64,000 bases of DNA from the NCBI RefSeq assembly GCF_017916515.1, contig NZ_JAFMTA010000001.1, positions 2,035,127 through 2,099,126 of the forward strand, given 5' to 3'. The first letter of the stretch is position 1, and each line of letters begins with the position of its first letter. A model generated the notes under the pieces. That model did not search any database, was not told the DNA's origin, and saw nothing but the letters and a program-made list of their open reading frames with translations. Below are positions 17,752 through 27,151 of this stretch, one piece after another. The DNA is from Naasia sp. SYSU D00948 (lineage in GTDB: Bacteria; Actinomycetota; Actinomycetes; Actinomycetales; Microbacteriaceae). Both the position numbers and the translations under genes were made by a program.

Positions 17752-18483
17752 TTGGGCGAGGGCTCAGCACCGGACGCTGACCGGAGCGTGCTGATCGACC
17801 GGCTCGGAGTGCCGGTCGATCCCGACCTGCTCGAGCTGGCGCTCACCCACCGCTCGTACGCGTACGAGCACGGGGGAGCGCCGCACAACGAGCGCCTCGA
17901 GTTCCTCGGCGACGCGATCCTCGGCAAGGCCGTGACGGTCAAGCTGTTCACGGATCACCCGGACCTCGACGAGGGCGACCTCGCCAAGCGGCGCGCGAGC
18001 CTCGTCTCGAGCGTCGCGCTCGCCGAGATCGGCCGCAGCCTGGACATCGGCTCCTTCCTCCGGCTCGGCCGAGGCGAGGAGCGCACCGGCGGACGCGACA
18101 AGTCGTCGATCCTCGCCGACGCCGTCGAGGCCGTCATCGGCGCCGTCTTCCTCTCCTGCGGCGACGAGATCGCGACCGAGCTGGTGCTGCGCCTCGTCCA
18201 GCCCCTCGCCGACGACCCCGAGCGCTTCGGGGCCCTGGATCCGAAGACGAGCCTGCAGGAGGTCGCGGCGCGCCGCGGCGCGGGTGTGCCCGTCTACTCG
18301 GTGACGGCCACCGGCCCCGACCACTCGCGGCTCTTCTCCGCGACGGTCACGGTGTCCGACCTCGTCACCGCGACGGGCGAGGGCTCCAGCAAGAAGCAGG
18401 CCGAGATGGCCGCCGCGCTCGAGGCCTGGAACCGGCTGGTCCGCCACAAGCGGAAGGCCGGCGTCCCCGACCCCGGACGCTGA
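17752..18483 (+). CDS. rnc: ribonuclease III
   Basis: RNase III cleaves double-stranded RNA in rRNA processing and mRNA decay. The 243-residue protein has the signature NERLEFLGDAIL with the metal-binding acids, a second acidic site in DAVEAVIGAVFLS, and a C-terminal double-stranded-RNA-binding domain (DPKTSLQEVAARRG to SSKKQAEMAAALEAW). TTG 17752 is the start that fits, 1 nt after the rpmF stop. mutM begins 1 nt after its own stop. Confidence 0.95.
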   Translation: MGEGSAPDADRSVLIDRLGVPVDPDLLELALTHRSYAYEHGGAPHNERLEFLGDAILGKAVTVKLFTDHPDLDEGDLAKRRASLVSSVALAEIGRSLDIGSFLRLGRGEERTGGRDKSSILADAVEAVIGAVFLSCGDEIATELVLRLVQPLADDPERFGALDPKTSLQEVAARRGAGVPVYSVTATGPDHSRLFSATVTVSDLVTATGEGSSKKQAEMAAALEAWNRLVRHKRKAGVPDPGR

Positions 18484-18484
18484 C

Positions 18485-19393
18485 ATGCCAGAGCTCCCCG
18501 AGGTCGAGACCGTGCGGTCCGGCCTCCAGCCCGCCGTCGCGGGCTCGACGATCACCGGCGTCCGCGTCCTCGACGTGCGCTCGCTGCGCCGTCACCACGG
18601 GACCTCCGACACCTTCGCCGACGAGCTGGTCGGCGCCCGCTTCGAGGGGGCGGTCCGGCGCGGCAAGTTCCTCTGGCTTCCGCTCGCCGGAACCGATCGG
18701 GCGCTCGTCGCGCACCTCGGGATGAGCGGCCAGGTCCTCCTCCGCGCGCCCGACGCCACGGACGACCGCCTCCTCCGCATCCGCATCGACGTCGACTCCC
18801 CGGAGCACGGGCCGCTGTCCCTCGCGTTCGTGGATCAGCGCATCTTCGGGTCGATGGCCGTCGACGACCTGCTGCCGACCCCCGACGGAGCCGCGGGCGG
18901 CCTCGGCTCGCCCGCGCCGGTCGTCCCGTCGCAGGTGGCGCACATCGCCCGGGACCCGCTCGACCCGGCATTCGACGACCGGCGCTTCCTCGCGGCGCTC
19001 GCGCGGAAGAACACCGGGATCAAGAGGGCGCTGCTCGATCAGACGCTCGTGAGCGGCATCGGCAACATCTACGCCGACGAGGCGCTCTGGGCCGCGCGCA
19101 TCCACTACGACACCCCGACCGCCGACCTGTCCCGTCCTCGCGCGAAGATCCTGCTCGCGGAGCTGCGTCACGTGCTGGAGCGCGCCCTGGAGGACGGCGG
19201 AACGAGCTTCGACGCGCAGTACGTCAACGTGAACGGCGCCTCCGGCTACTTCTCGCAGCGGCTCAACGCGTACGGCCGGCAGGGCAAGCCGTGCGCCCGC
19301 TGCGGCGGCCCGATCGCGCGCACGAGCTTCATGAACCGCGGCAGCCACTACTGCCCGCGCTGCCAGCGGCTCCCGCGCTCCCGGACCGCCTGA
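18485..19393 (+). CDS. mutM: formamidopyrimidine-DNA glycosylase (Fpg/MutM)
   Basis: MutM removes 8-oxoguanine and other oxidised purines and nicks the abasic site. The 302-residue protein begins with the catalytic N-terminus PELPEVETVR (Pro2 nucleophile, Glu3) and carries the helix-two-turn-helix segment DQTLVSGIGNIYADEAL. The C-terminal zinc finger is intact (CARCGG and YCPRCQR). It ends the DUF177-rpmF-rnc-mutM unit. In many relatives smc follows at once; here about 4 kb is inserted. Confidence 0.96.
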   Translation: MPELPEVETVRSGLQPAVAGSTITGVRVLDVRSLRRHHGTSDTFADELVGARFEGAVRRGKFLWLPLAGTDRALVAHLGMSGQVLLRAPDATDDRLLRIRIDVDSPEHGPLSLAFVDQRIFGSMAVDDLLPTPDGAAGGLGSPAPVVPSQVAHIARDPLDPAFDDRRFLAALARKNTGIKRALLDQTLVSGIGNIYADEALWAARIHYDTPTADLSRPRAKILLAELRHVLERALEDGGTSFDAQYVNVNGASGYFSQRLNAYGRQGKPCARCGGPIARTSFMNRGSHYCPRCQRLPRSRTA

Positions 19394-19410
19394 CGGGTTG
19401 CTCGGGTGCC

Positions 19411-19626
19411 GGCGCTCAACGGGCGGGCGGCCTCCTGGCGCTCAACGAGTACCCGCCCTTCCTGGCGCTCAACAGGCGGTTCTGCCGCGGGCCGCGCCGC
19501 ATGCCGGGGTTTCGTCTTCCCTTCCTGACGCTCAACAGGCCGTATCGCCTCCAACAGCAGGGACAGCGGCGTGTCGTGCTGTTGGGGGAGAGCGTGACTG
19601 TTGAGGGCGAGGAGAGCGCTGTTGGG
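19411..19626. repeat. CTCAAC/CTGTTG short-repeat cluster in the mutM-GNAT gap
   Basis: The 278-nt tail-to-tail gap holds four direct copies of a GCGCTCAAC-like word (19412-19420, 19438-19446, 19465-19473, and ACGCTCAAC at 19528-19536). Two extend to CTCAACAG (19468-19475, 19531-19538). Three opposite-strand words follow: CTGTTGGG at 19579 and 19619, and CTGTTGAG at 19598-19605. CTCAACAG and an inverted GCGCTCAAC recur at 37584 and 37654. The region could fold as a multi-branched terminator-like RNA; no open reading frame there looks real. Confidence 0.6.
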
Positions 19627-19671
19627 AGCGGCAGGGCGGCCGGTCGGCGCCGCCGGCCGCGGCCCCCGGGT

Positions 19672-20757
19672 TCAGGCCTGCAGCTGCTTCTGCCAGACGC
19701 CCTGGTAGCCGATCGGGACGAACCCGAGTGCCTCGTTGACGTCCAGCATGTAGCGGTTCTCCTCGGCGTTGAACGTGCAGATGGCCGTCGTCTCGGGTGA
19801 GTGCTCCGCGACGGCGCGGTGCAGCGCCGCCTTGACCAGCAGTCCGAGTCGGTGCCCGCGGTGCTCCTTGAGGACGAGGGTGTCGCCCTGGTCGCCTGGT
19901 CGCGTGCGGTCGGCGGGCAGGTAGAGATTCGTGAACGCGACCAGACGTCCGGTCGCGCGATGCCGAGCCGCCGCGGTCAGCAGCAGGTACCCGCCCTGCT
20001 CCGCGCGCGCGTCGGTGTCCCGCACACGCTCGGCCGTCCACTCCTCGGGATCGACCGTCAGGGCCGCCATCGGGGCGTCCGTGAGCATCCGCGAGTACAG
20101 CAGCGCCAGGTCGTCCTGCCACTCCTCAGGGGTCGCCCCGGGCCAAGTGACGACGTCGTACGCGTCCCCGGCTCCTTCGCGCCCGCGTCGCAGGCCGTCC
20201 TCGGTCCGCGCGGCCGACTCGCGGAGGTCGACCCTGCTGATCCGGTAGATCTGCTCCAGGCTCCAGCCCCGGCGGAGCTGGAACGCGACCCCGGCGTCGT
20301 CCGCGGGCAGCGTCCCGAAGCCGGTCGGTGGAGTGAGGCGCCGCCCCCCGGAAGCGCCGGGGGAGTGCACGGGCCACGCCTGCAGGGTGAACCGCCCGGC
20401 GTCCGCGGCGGCAGCCTCGCCGATCTCGGCCAGAGCCGTTCCGATCCCGCGGCGGCGCCAGTCGGGATGCACCTCCACCTCGACGACAGCGATCCGCGCG
20501 CCCTCCTCCAGCGGCAGCTCGACGAAGAGCCTCCCGACGATGCGGCCGTCCACGCGCGCGACCCAGATCCGGCGGTCGAACCACCGGTCGTGGTACTCGA
20601 TGAGCAGGCCCGCCGGATCCGGTGCCAGGTCGTAGCTGCCGAGCGCCGCGGCTTCGGTCTCGTTGCGGACGGCGACCATCTCGGCGAACGAGCCGTCGTC
20701 CTCGGCCATCGTGGCGGGGATCCGAAGGGGCCGGATGTCGAGGCCGGGGACGCTCAC
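19672..20757 (-). CDS. tandem-GNAT acetyltransferase-family protein
   Basis: This 361-residue protein contains two GNAT folds. The first (about residues 10-130) has the acetyl-CoA loop VEVEVHPDWRRRGIGTAL. The second (about 190-361) has VLKEHRGHRLGLLVKAALHR and ends FNAEENRYMLDVNEALGFVPIGYQGVWQK, the usual C-terminal block of actinobacterial tandem GNATs. The acceptor is unknown; mycothiol synthase is also a tandem GNAT but shows a different C-terminal motif. GTG 20757 follows a -10 box by 6 nt, suggesting a leaderless message. Confidence 0.8.
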   Translation of the reverse strand: MSVPGLDIRPLRIPATMAEDDGSFAEMVAVRNETEAAALGSYDLAPDPAGLLIEYHDRWFDRRIWVARVDGRIVGRLFVELPLEEGARIAVVEVEVHPDWRRRGIGTALAEIGEAAAADAGRFTLQAWPVHSPGASGGRRLTPPTGFGTLPADDAGVAFQLRRGWSLEQIYRISRVDLRESAARTEDGLRRGREGAGDAYDVVTWPGATPEEWQDDLALLYSRMLTDAPMAALTVDPEEWTAERVRDTDARAEQGGYLLLTAAARHRATGRLVAFTNLYLPADRTRPGDQGDTLVLKEHRGHRLGLLVKAALHRAVAEHSPETTAICTFNAEENRYMLDVNEALGFVPIGYQGVWQKQLQA

Positions 20758-20763
20758 GGCGCC

Positions 20764-20769
20764 AGTATT
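20764..20769 (-). promoter_or_regulatory. -10 box (AATACT) of a probable leaderless GNAT promoter
   Basis: On the minus strand AATACT ends 6 nt before GTG 20757 with no Shine-Dalgarno sequence between. Confidence 0.4.
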
Positions 20770-20895
20770 TCAGGGGCACGGCCGCCCGGTTCCGGAGACG
20801 GCGCCGCCGGCGCTGCCCACCTCGCACCGGCGGGAGCCGACGCGGAGCGGGGCCCCTGCCGAGGAGCGGAGACCCCGCTCAGGAGACGGTTCACG

Positions 20896-21744
20896 ATGGC
20901 GAGCCGTCGGCGCGGCGCGACGACACGGCGGGCGGCGCGCCGGACCATGTGGAGCGTGATGGGCTTCACGCACGCGACGAGCGGCACCGCGGCATGGCTC
21001 GCGACGACCGCCGCGCTGCCCGCACTCGGCACCGGGATCCTGCCCCTGACCCCGGCGGGCGTGCTGGCCGGCGCGATGGTCGCGGCGGGCGCCGCGCTGC
21101 TGCCGGACGCCGACCACAGCAGCGCGACGATCGCGCACTCGGTCCCGGTCCTGGGCAGGGTCGTCACGGATGCGATCGGAGACGTGAGCGGCGGCCATCG
21201 CCACGGCGCGCACAGCCTCCTCGCGACCGGCCTCGTCACCGCGGGCGCCGTGGCCCTCGGCGGCTGGCGGGCCGAGCTCCCCGTCGTCGGCGACGCTCCC
21301 GTCGGGCCCGCCATCGCCACCGTCGCTCTGATCACGTTCGCCGTCAAGGCGCGGGACCTCGTCCGGCACTGGCGGACCGCGTGGGCGCTCGGGCTGCTCG
21401 CCGCCGTCCTCGTGCTCGTGTACGCGTCCGACACCTCTGTGTGGTTCCCGCTCGCGGTCGGCGTCGGCTATGCGGCGCACCTGGTCGGCGACGCGCTGAC
21501 GGTGGGCGGCATCCCCGGCCTGCTGTGGCCGCTCCGCCTCCGCCCGCCCGCGTGGTGGCGGGGTACCAACGTGCTCAACGACGTGTGGAAGCCGAACGGC
21601 TACATCGCCCTTCCGCTGCTCGGCAACGCCGGCTCCGTGCGGGAGTACGTCCTCGCCATCGCCCTCGGTCTGTACTGCGCGTACGGGCTCGGCGAGGTGG
21701 CGCTGCGGGCCGCCGGCAGCGTCCTCGCCTCCGGCCTCCCCTAG
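20896..21744 (+). CDS. YdjM-family membrane-bound metal-dependent hydrolase-like protein
   Basis: This 282-residue membrane protein has about six hydrophobic segments. It contains FTHATSG near the start, LLPDADHSSATIAH in the first third and SGGHRHGAHSLLATG, the His/Asp set that defines the YdjM/LexA-regulated membrane hydrolase family. A second His/Asp pair lies in YAAHLVGDALTVGGIPGLLWPL. ATG 20896 is preceded by GGAG at 10 nt; ATG 20947, next to the first family block, is an alternative. The true reaction of the family is not established. Confidence 0.78.
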   Translation: MASRRRGATTRRAARRTMWSVMGFTHATSGTAAWLATTAALPALGTGILPLTPAGVLAGAMVAAGAALLPDADHSSATIAHSVPVLGRVVTDAIGDVSGGHRHGAHSLLATGLVTAGAVALGGWRAELPVVGDAPVGPAIATVALITFAVKARDLVRHWRTAWALGLLAAVLVLVYASDTSVWFPLAVGVGYAAHLVGDALTVGGIPGLLWPLRLRPPAWWRGTNVLNDVWKPNGYIALPLLGNAGSVREYVLAIALGLYCAYGLGEVALRAAGSVLASGLP

Positions 21745-21747
21745 AAG

Positions 21748-23256
21748 TCAGTGCCCGGATCCGAGCCGTCCGGCGAGTCGGGAGTGGAAGCGGAGGCTCT
21801 CCTCGTTGAGTCCCACGATCTCGACGTGCTTCCCGTGTTTCGCGTACTTCGTCTCGATGGCGTCCAGCGCCGCCACGGTCGACGCGTCCCAGACGTGGGA
21901 GCGGGACATGTCGATGATCACCCGGTCAGGATCGTCCGCGTACTCGAACTGAGTCGTGAGGTCGTTGCTCGAGGCGAAGAACAGCTCGCCGTCCACGGAG
22001 TAGCGGGCCGTCGAGCCGTCCTCGCTCACGCTGCGCGACACGGTCGCGAAGTGGGCGACTCGGCGCGCGAACACCGTCATCGCCACGAGGACCCCGACGA
22101 TCACGCCGATCGCGAGGTTGTGCGTCACGACGACGACGGCGACGGTCGCGGCCATGACGAGGGTCTCGCCGATGGGCATGCGGCGCAGCGTTGCCGGGGC
22201 GACGCTGTGCCAGTCGAACGTCGCGACCGAGACCATGATCATCACCGCGACGAGGGCGGCCATCGGGATGACGGCCACCAGATCGCCGAGGACCACGACG
22301 AGCACCAGCAGGAACGCCCCGGCGAGGAAGGTGGAGATGCGGGTGCGGGCCCCCGACACCTTCACATTGATCATCGTCTGGCCGATCATGGCGCAGCCGC
22401 CCATGCCGCCGAAGAGGCCCGACAGGACGTTCGCCGCGCCCTGACCCCACGCCTCGCGGGTCTTCCGCGAGTGCGTGTCCGTGATGTCGTCGACGAGCTT
22501 GGCCGTCATGAGCGACTCGAGGAGGCCGACGAGGGCGACCGCGAGCGCGTACGGGGCGATGATCGCGAACGTCTCCCAGGTGAGGGGGACGGCCGGGATC
22601 AGCAGTTCGGGAAGGCTTCGGGGGAGCTCGCCCTCGTCGCCCACGGTCGGCACAGCGATGCCGGCCCAGACGGTGGCGGCGGTGAGGAGGGCGATCGCGA
22701 CGAGCGGGGCCGGCACGGCCTTCGTGACTCGCGGCAGGGCGACCATGATGACGAGCCCGGCGGCCACCAGCAGGTAGACCGGCCACGGTGCACCGATCAG
22801 ATGCGGCAGCTGGGCGACGAAGATGAGGATCGCGAGCGCGTTGACGAACCCGACCATCACGCTGCGCGGGATGAAGCGCATGAGCCGCGCGAAGCCGAGC
22901 ACGCCGAGGATGATCTGGAACGCTCCTCCGAGGATGACGGTGGCCAGGAGGTAGTCGACGCCGTGATCCCGCACCACCGGCGCGACGACGAGTGCGATCG
23001 CGCCCGTCGCGGCGGTGATCATGGCGGGACGCCCGCCGAGGAACGCGATCGAGACCGCCATCACGAACGAGGAGAACAGGCCGAGCCGTGGATCGACCCC
23101 GGCGATGATCGAGAAGGAGATCGCCTCGGGGATCAGCGCGAGCGCGACGACGAGGCCCGCGAGGACCTCCCGCGTCAGCACACGGGGCGAGCGCAGCGCC
23201 GCGACGACCGAGTCGGACCGGTCCGGGACGCGGGTGGGCGCGGGGGTGTGGGTCAT
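21748..23256 (-). CDS. SulP-family anion permease with a STAS domain
   Basis: SulP proteins move sulfate, bicarbonate or other anions across the inner membrane. The 502-residue protein has the family opening LAGLVVALALIPEAISFSIIAGVDP, the GGRPAMITAATGAIA segment, GGMGGCAMIGQTMINVKVSGARTR, and a short C-terminal STAS domain (VIIDMSRSHVWDASTVAALD). ATG 23256 is chosen over an upstream GTG because GCGGAG lies 5 nt before it. The substrate cannot be told from sequence; no sulfate-assimilation genes are adjacent. It ends 3 nt from the convergent YdjM-like gene. Confidence 0.9.
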   Translation of the reverse strand: MTHTPAPTRVPDRSDSVVAALRSPRVLTREVLAGLVVALALIPEAISFSIIAGVDPRLGLFSSFVMAVSIAFLGGRPAMITAATGAIALVVAPVVRDHGVDYLLATVILGGAFQIILGVLGFARLMRFIPRSVMVGFVNALAILIFVAQLPHLIGAPWPVYLLVAAGLVIMVALPRVTKAVPAPLVAIALLTAATVWAGIAVPTVGDEGELPRSLPELLIPAVPLTWETFAIIAPYALAVALVGLLESLMTAKLVDDITDTHSRKTREAWGQGAANVLSGLFGGMGGCAMIGQTMINVKVSGARTRISTFLAGAFLLVLVVVLGDLVAVIPMAALVAVMIMVSVATFDWHSVAPATLRRMPIGETLVMAATVAVVVVTHNLAIGVIVGVLVAMTVFARRVAHFATVSRSVSEDGSTARYSVDGELFFASSNDLTTQFEYADDPDRVIIDMSRSHVWDASTVAALDAIETKYAKHGKHVEIVGLNEESLRFHSRLAGRLGSGH

Positions 23257-23482
23257 GGTTCTCCGCAGGGTCGTGGGCGGCGGCCGCGGCCCCGTCACCA
23301 CATCGGCCTCGGACAGGCCGCGAAAACACTACCTGGGCTTCCGCAGCTCGCGATGGCGGACGAGTTCCTCGCGCTGCTGCGATCCGCCTAGCGCTTCAAG
23401 TCGGCGCTCGCCGCCGCGCCCGCCCGGTCCGTATACATCGCCGCGGTACCGTGGGGCGTCCTGACCAGACCCGGGAGCGCCC

Positions 23483-26400
23483 GTGCACCTGAAGAGCCTG
23501 ACCCTCAAGGGGTTCAAGTCCTTCGCGCACCCCACGACGTTCGTCTTCGAGCCCGGCGTCACGTGCGTGGTGGGGCCGAACGGGTCGGGCAAGAGCAACG
23601 TCGTCGACGCCCTCGCCTGGGTGATGGGGGAGCAGGGCGCGAAGAGCCTCCGCGGCGGCAAGATGGAGGACGTCATCTTCGCCGGCACGGCGACGAAGGG
23701 GCCGCTCGGCCGGGCCGAGGTCACCCTGACGATCGACAACTCGGACGGCGCGCTGCCGATCGACTACACCGAGGTCACGATCAGCCGGACGCTCTTCCGG
23801 AACGGCGGCAGCGAGTACGCGATCAACGGCCAGTCCTGCCGGCTGCTCGACGTCCAAGAGCTGCTGAGCGACTCGGGTCTCGGCCGTGAGATGCACGTCA
23901 TCGTTGGCCAGGGGCAGCTCGACACCGTGCTGCACGCGACGCCGGTGGACCGCCGGGGATTCATCGAAGAGGCCGCCGGGATCCTCAAGCACCGCCGCCG
24001 CAAGGAGAAGACGGAGCGGAAGCTCGAGTCGATGCAGGCGAACCTCACGCGCCTCTCCGACCTCGCGGGCGAGATCCGCCGCCAGCTGAAGCCGCTCGGC
24101 AACCAGGCGCAGGTGGCCCGCGAGGCGCAGACCATCCAGGCGGTGGTGCGCGACGCCCGCGCCCGCCTGCTCGCCGACGAGGTGGTCGCGCTGCGAGACG
24201 CGCTCGCCGCGCACGGCCGCAGCGAGCACGAGCGCGGAGCCGAGCGGATGGTGCTGCAGGCCGAGCTCGACGAGAAGGCCCGGCGAGCCGCCGAGCTCGA
24301 GGAGAGCGCCGCGTCGGACGAGGTGGACGCCGCACGCCGGACCGCCTTCGGCCTCGAATCCGCGCAGGAGCGGCTCCGCAGCCTCTACTCGCTCGCGAAT
24401 CAGCGCCTCGCGCTCCTGGGAGCGGCCGAAGATGCTCCCGCCGCGGATCCAACGGTGACGCCCGCCATGATCGCGGCCGCCCGCGACGAGGTCGCCCGGC
24501 TGGAGGAGGGCGTCCGCGCCGCCGAGGCCGACGTGACCGAAGCCGGAGCCGCCCTCGCCGCCGAGCGGCAGCGGCTCGACGAGGTCGACGTGCAGATCGC
24601 GGCTCAGAGCGCCGCCGTCGCCCGCTACGACCTCGAGATCTCCCAGCTCACGGGCCGCGTCGAGGTCGCGGCGTCCCGGCTCGCGTCGGTGCGCGGAGAG
24701 GTCCTGCGGCAGCAGAACGCCCTGGACGCCGCCCGCGACCGGCGGAACGCGGCAGCGGCACGGGTGGCGGAGGTCGAGGCCGAGACCGCGGGCGAGGCCG
24801 AGGGCTTAGCCGAGCGAGCCGCGGCCGCGCAGTCGGCGGCCGAGCGCGCGGCCGCCGCGGTCGACGAGCTGCGGGACGCCGTGCACGCCGCCGAGCGCGA
24901 GCGGGACGCCCTCGCCGCGCGGACGACCGCGCTCTCCCTCGCCCTCGACGTCCGCGACGGCTCGGCCGCGCTCGCCGGGAGCGGCATCGACGGCGTCCGC
25001 GGGCTCGTGGCGGACCACCTGACCGTTGAGCCGGGCTGGGAGGGAGCCGTGGCGGCGGCTCTCGGGTCCCTCGCGGACGCCGTCCTCGCCGACGACGAGG
25101 ATGCCGCGCTCGCCGCGCTGCTGCGCGCCGAGGGCGACGACCTCGGCCGCGTCGAGATCGTGCTCGCCTCGGCCGAGCCGGATCGCGGAGCCCAGCCCCC
25201 CGGCCGAACGGCGGCGTCCGTCGTGAACGCGCCACCCGGGATCGCGGCCCTGCTCGGCAGGGTCGTCCTGGCGGAGGACCGGGACGAGGCCCGCGCGCTG
25301 TGGCCGTCGGCGCGGCGAGGTGGCCACACGATCGCGACCCGCGAAGGCGAGGTTCTCGCCCCGCACCTCCTCCGCGGGGGGACGGGTCGCACGCAGAGCA
25401 GGATCGAGCTCGTCGCCCAGCGCGACGATGCGGCGGCCCGGCTGGCGCAGGTCACGGCTGCGGCGGAATCCGCAGGACAGGAGCTGGCGGAGGCGCGCGC
25501 CGTCGCGCAGCACGCCAGGCAGGAGGCGAAGGAGGAGGCGGCGGCGGTCCGCGAGGCGGAGTCGCGGATCGCGGCGCACGCGGCGGCGCTGAACCGGGCC
25601 CGCGCCCAGGCGGACGCGGCCGCGGCGGAGCACGACCGCCTCGCCGCCGCCCTTCAGCGCTCGGAAGCGCAGATCGCGGAGGCCGAGTCGGTGCTCGCGG
25701 CCGCGAAGGAGGACCTCGACGCCGCCCGTGGAGTGCCCCGGCCGGCGTTCGACGGCGGCGTCCGTGCCCCGCTCGCCGAGCGCGTCGACCTCGCCCGAGA
25801 GCGCGAAGTGGCGTCCCGACTCGCGCTCGAGACGGCACGGGAGCGGGTCCGCGCCGAGACCGCGCGCATCGGGGCCGTCGAACGGCGGCTGGAGGCCGAG
25901 CGGGCGGCCGCGGAGGAGGCGGCGCGTCGGGCGGTCCTCCGGCGTCGTCAGATCGCGGCGGCGTCCGCGGTGGCGGAGGCGCTGCCCGCGGTCCTCGCGT
26001 CCGTCGACCGATCCGTGGCCGAGGCACGGGTGGAGCTCGCCGCGGCCGAAGCCGAGCGCAGCGGACGCAACCGCGAGCTCGCCGAGCTGCGGCGGGCCGA
26101 GTCCGGCCTCCGATCGCGCCTGCACACGATCACGGAGCAGGTGCACGGCCTCGAGCTGCAGATCTACGAGAAGCGGCTGCACCTGTCCGGGCTGCTCGAG
26201 CGGGCCGCCGCGCTCGGCCTCGACGAGGACGTCCTCACCGCGGAGTACGGACCCGACGTGCCGGTTCCGGATCTCGCGGCTCAGGACGAGAACGGCGAGG
26301 CATCCGCCGGGCGGCGCTTCGACAGGACGGAGCAGCAGGACCGCCTCGCGGTCGCGGAGCGGAAGCTCGCCCAGCTCGGCCGGGTGAATCCGCTCGCCCT

Positions 26401-26995
26401 CGAGGAGTTCGCGGCGCTCGAGCAGCGCTACACGTTCCTCACCGAGCAGCTGACCGACCTGCAGAACACCCGCAAGGACCTGCAGACGATCATCGGCGAG
26501 ATCGACGAGAAGATGCAGGCGATCTTCCTGTCCGCGTTCGAGGACACGAAGGCCGCCTTCGCGGAGGTGTTCCCGGTGCTGTTCCCGGGCGGCACGGGCA
26601 GCATCGAGCTGACCGATCCGGGCGACCTGCTGACGACCGGCATCGAGGTGAGCGTCCGGCCCGCGGGCAAGAAGATCGAGCGGCTGAGCCTGCTCTCCGG
26701 TGGCGAGCGCTCGCTCGCGGCCGTCGCGCTGCTCGTCGCGATCTTCAAGGCCCGGCCGAGCCCGTTCTACATCATGGACGAGGTCGAGGCGGCCCTGGAC
26801 GACGCCAACCTCGGCCGGCTCCTGACCATCTTCGAGGACCTGCGCCGCTCATCCCAGCTCATCGTGATCACGCACCAGAAGCGGACGATGGAGATCGCGG
26901 ACGCGCTCTACGGCGTCTCGATGCGCCAGGACGGCGTCTCCGCGGTCGTCGGCCAGCGGGTCGGCCAGGACCGCGAGGAGCTCCGCGCCAGCTGA
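23483..26995 (+). CDS. smc: chromosome segregation protein SMC
   Basis: SMC dimers compact and segregate the chromosome together with ScpA and ScpB. The 1170-residue protein has Walker A GPNGSGKS at residues 31-38, two long Ala/Glu/Arg-rich coiled coils, and a hinge near residues 490-640 (SGIDGVRGLVADHLTVEPGW). The C-terminal head has the signature LSGGERSLAAVALL and Walker B PFYIMDEVEAALDDANL. GTG 23483 is preceded by GGGAG. ftsY normally lies just downstream; here a convergent GH13/LLM operon intervenes. Confidence 0.97.
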   Translation: MHLKSLTLKGFKSFAHPTTFVFEPGVTCVVGPNGSGKSNVVDALAWVMGEQGAKSLRGGKMEDVIFAGTATKGPLGRAEVTLTIDNSDGALPIDYTEVTISRTLFRNGGSEYAINGQSCRLLDVQELLSDSGLGREMHVIVGQGQLDTVLHATPVDRRGFIEEAAGILKHRRRKEKTERKLESMQANLTRLSDLAGEIRRQLKPLGNQAQVAREAQTIQAVVRDARARLLADEVVALRDALAAHGRSEHERGAERMVLQAELDEKARRAAELEESAASDEVDAARRTAFGLESAQERLRSLYSLANQRLALLGAAEDAPAADPTVTPAMIAAARDEVARLEEGVRAAEADVTEAGAALAAERQRLDEVDVQIAAQSAAVARYDLEISQLTGRVEVAASRLASVRGEVLRQQNALDAARDRRNAAAARVAEVEAETAGEAEGLAERAAAAQSAAERAAAAVDELRDAVHAAERERDALAARTTALSLALDVRDGSAALAGSGIDGVRGLVADHLTVEPGWEGAVAAALGSLADAVLADDEDAALAALLRAEGDDLGRVEIVLASAEPDRGAQPPGRTAASVVNAPPGIAALLGRVVLAEDRDEARALWPSARRGGHTIATREGEVLAPHLLRGGTGRTQSRIELVAQRDDAAARLAQVTAAAESAGQELAEARAVAQHARQEAKEEAAAVREAESRIAAHAAALNRARAQADAAAAEHDRLAAALQRSEAQIAEAESVLAAAKEDLDAARGVPRPAFDGGVRAPLAERVDLAREREVASRLALETARERVRAETARIGAVERRLEAERAAAEEAARRAVLRRRQIAAASAVAEALPAVLASVDRSVAEARVELAAAEAERSGRNRELAELRRAESGLRSRLHTITEQVHGLELQIYEKRLHLSGLLERAAALGLDEDVLTAEYGPDVPVPDLAAQDENGEASAGRRFDRTEQQDRLAVAERKLAQLGRVNPLALEEFAALEQRYTFLTEQLTDLQNTRKDLQTIIGEIDEKMQAIFLSAFEDTKAAFAEVFPVLFPGGTGSIELTDPGDLLTTGIEVSVRPAGKKIERLSLLSGGERSLAAVALLVAIFKARPSPFYIMDEVEAALDDANLGRLLTIFEDLRRSSQLIVITHQKRTMEIADALYGVSMRQDGVSAVVGQRVGQDREELRAS

Positions 26996-27012
26996 CGTCG
27001 CGGGGTGCCCCC

Positions 27013-27144
27013 TCTGCGCGGATCCGGAGGAATCGGCGACACGCCGATCCGGACGCGTGCCGCAGCGGCGTGTCGTCGACGTCGCCGGATCCGTGCACGC
27101 CCCGCCGGATCCGTGCACGCCCCGCCCGATCCGTGCACTAAACC
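27013..27144. repeat. inverted repeats and three tandem 20-bp repeats in the smc-GH13 gap
   Basis: The 156-nt tail-to-tail gap holds an ATCGGCG/CGCCGAT hairpin flanked by GGATCCGG and GATCCGG copies. Then come three tandem 20-bp units at 27085-27104, 27105-27124 and 27125-27144. The first two are identical (CCGGATCCGTGCACGCCCCG) and the third diverges at its end. Each unit contains GGATCC-like and GTGCAC palindromes. No coding sequence is likely. Confidence 0.75.
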
Positions 27145-27151
27145 GGCTGGG

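Noticed and set aside
23290-23482. Possible gene remnant before smc (a short frame ending MADEFLALLRSA)
   Set aside because: Too short to support; the longer frame it belongs to is antisense to the SulP gene. Nothing else was seen in this gap apart from the smc ribosome site.
27085-27144. CRISPR array
   Set aside because: The three 20-bp units are directly tandem with no spacers, and no cas gene is present.
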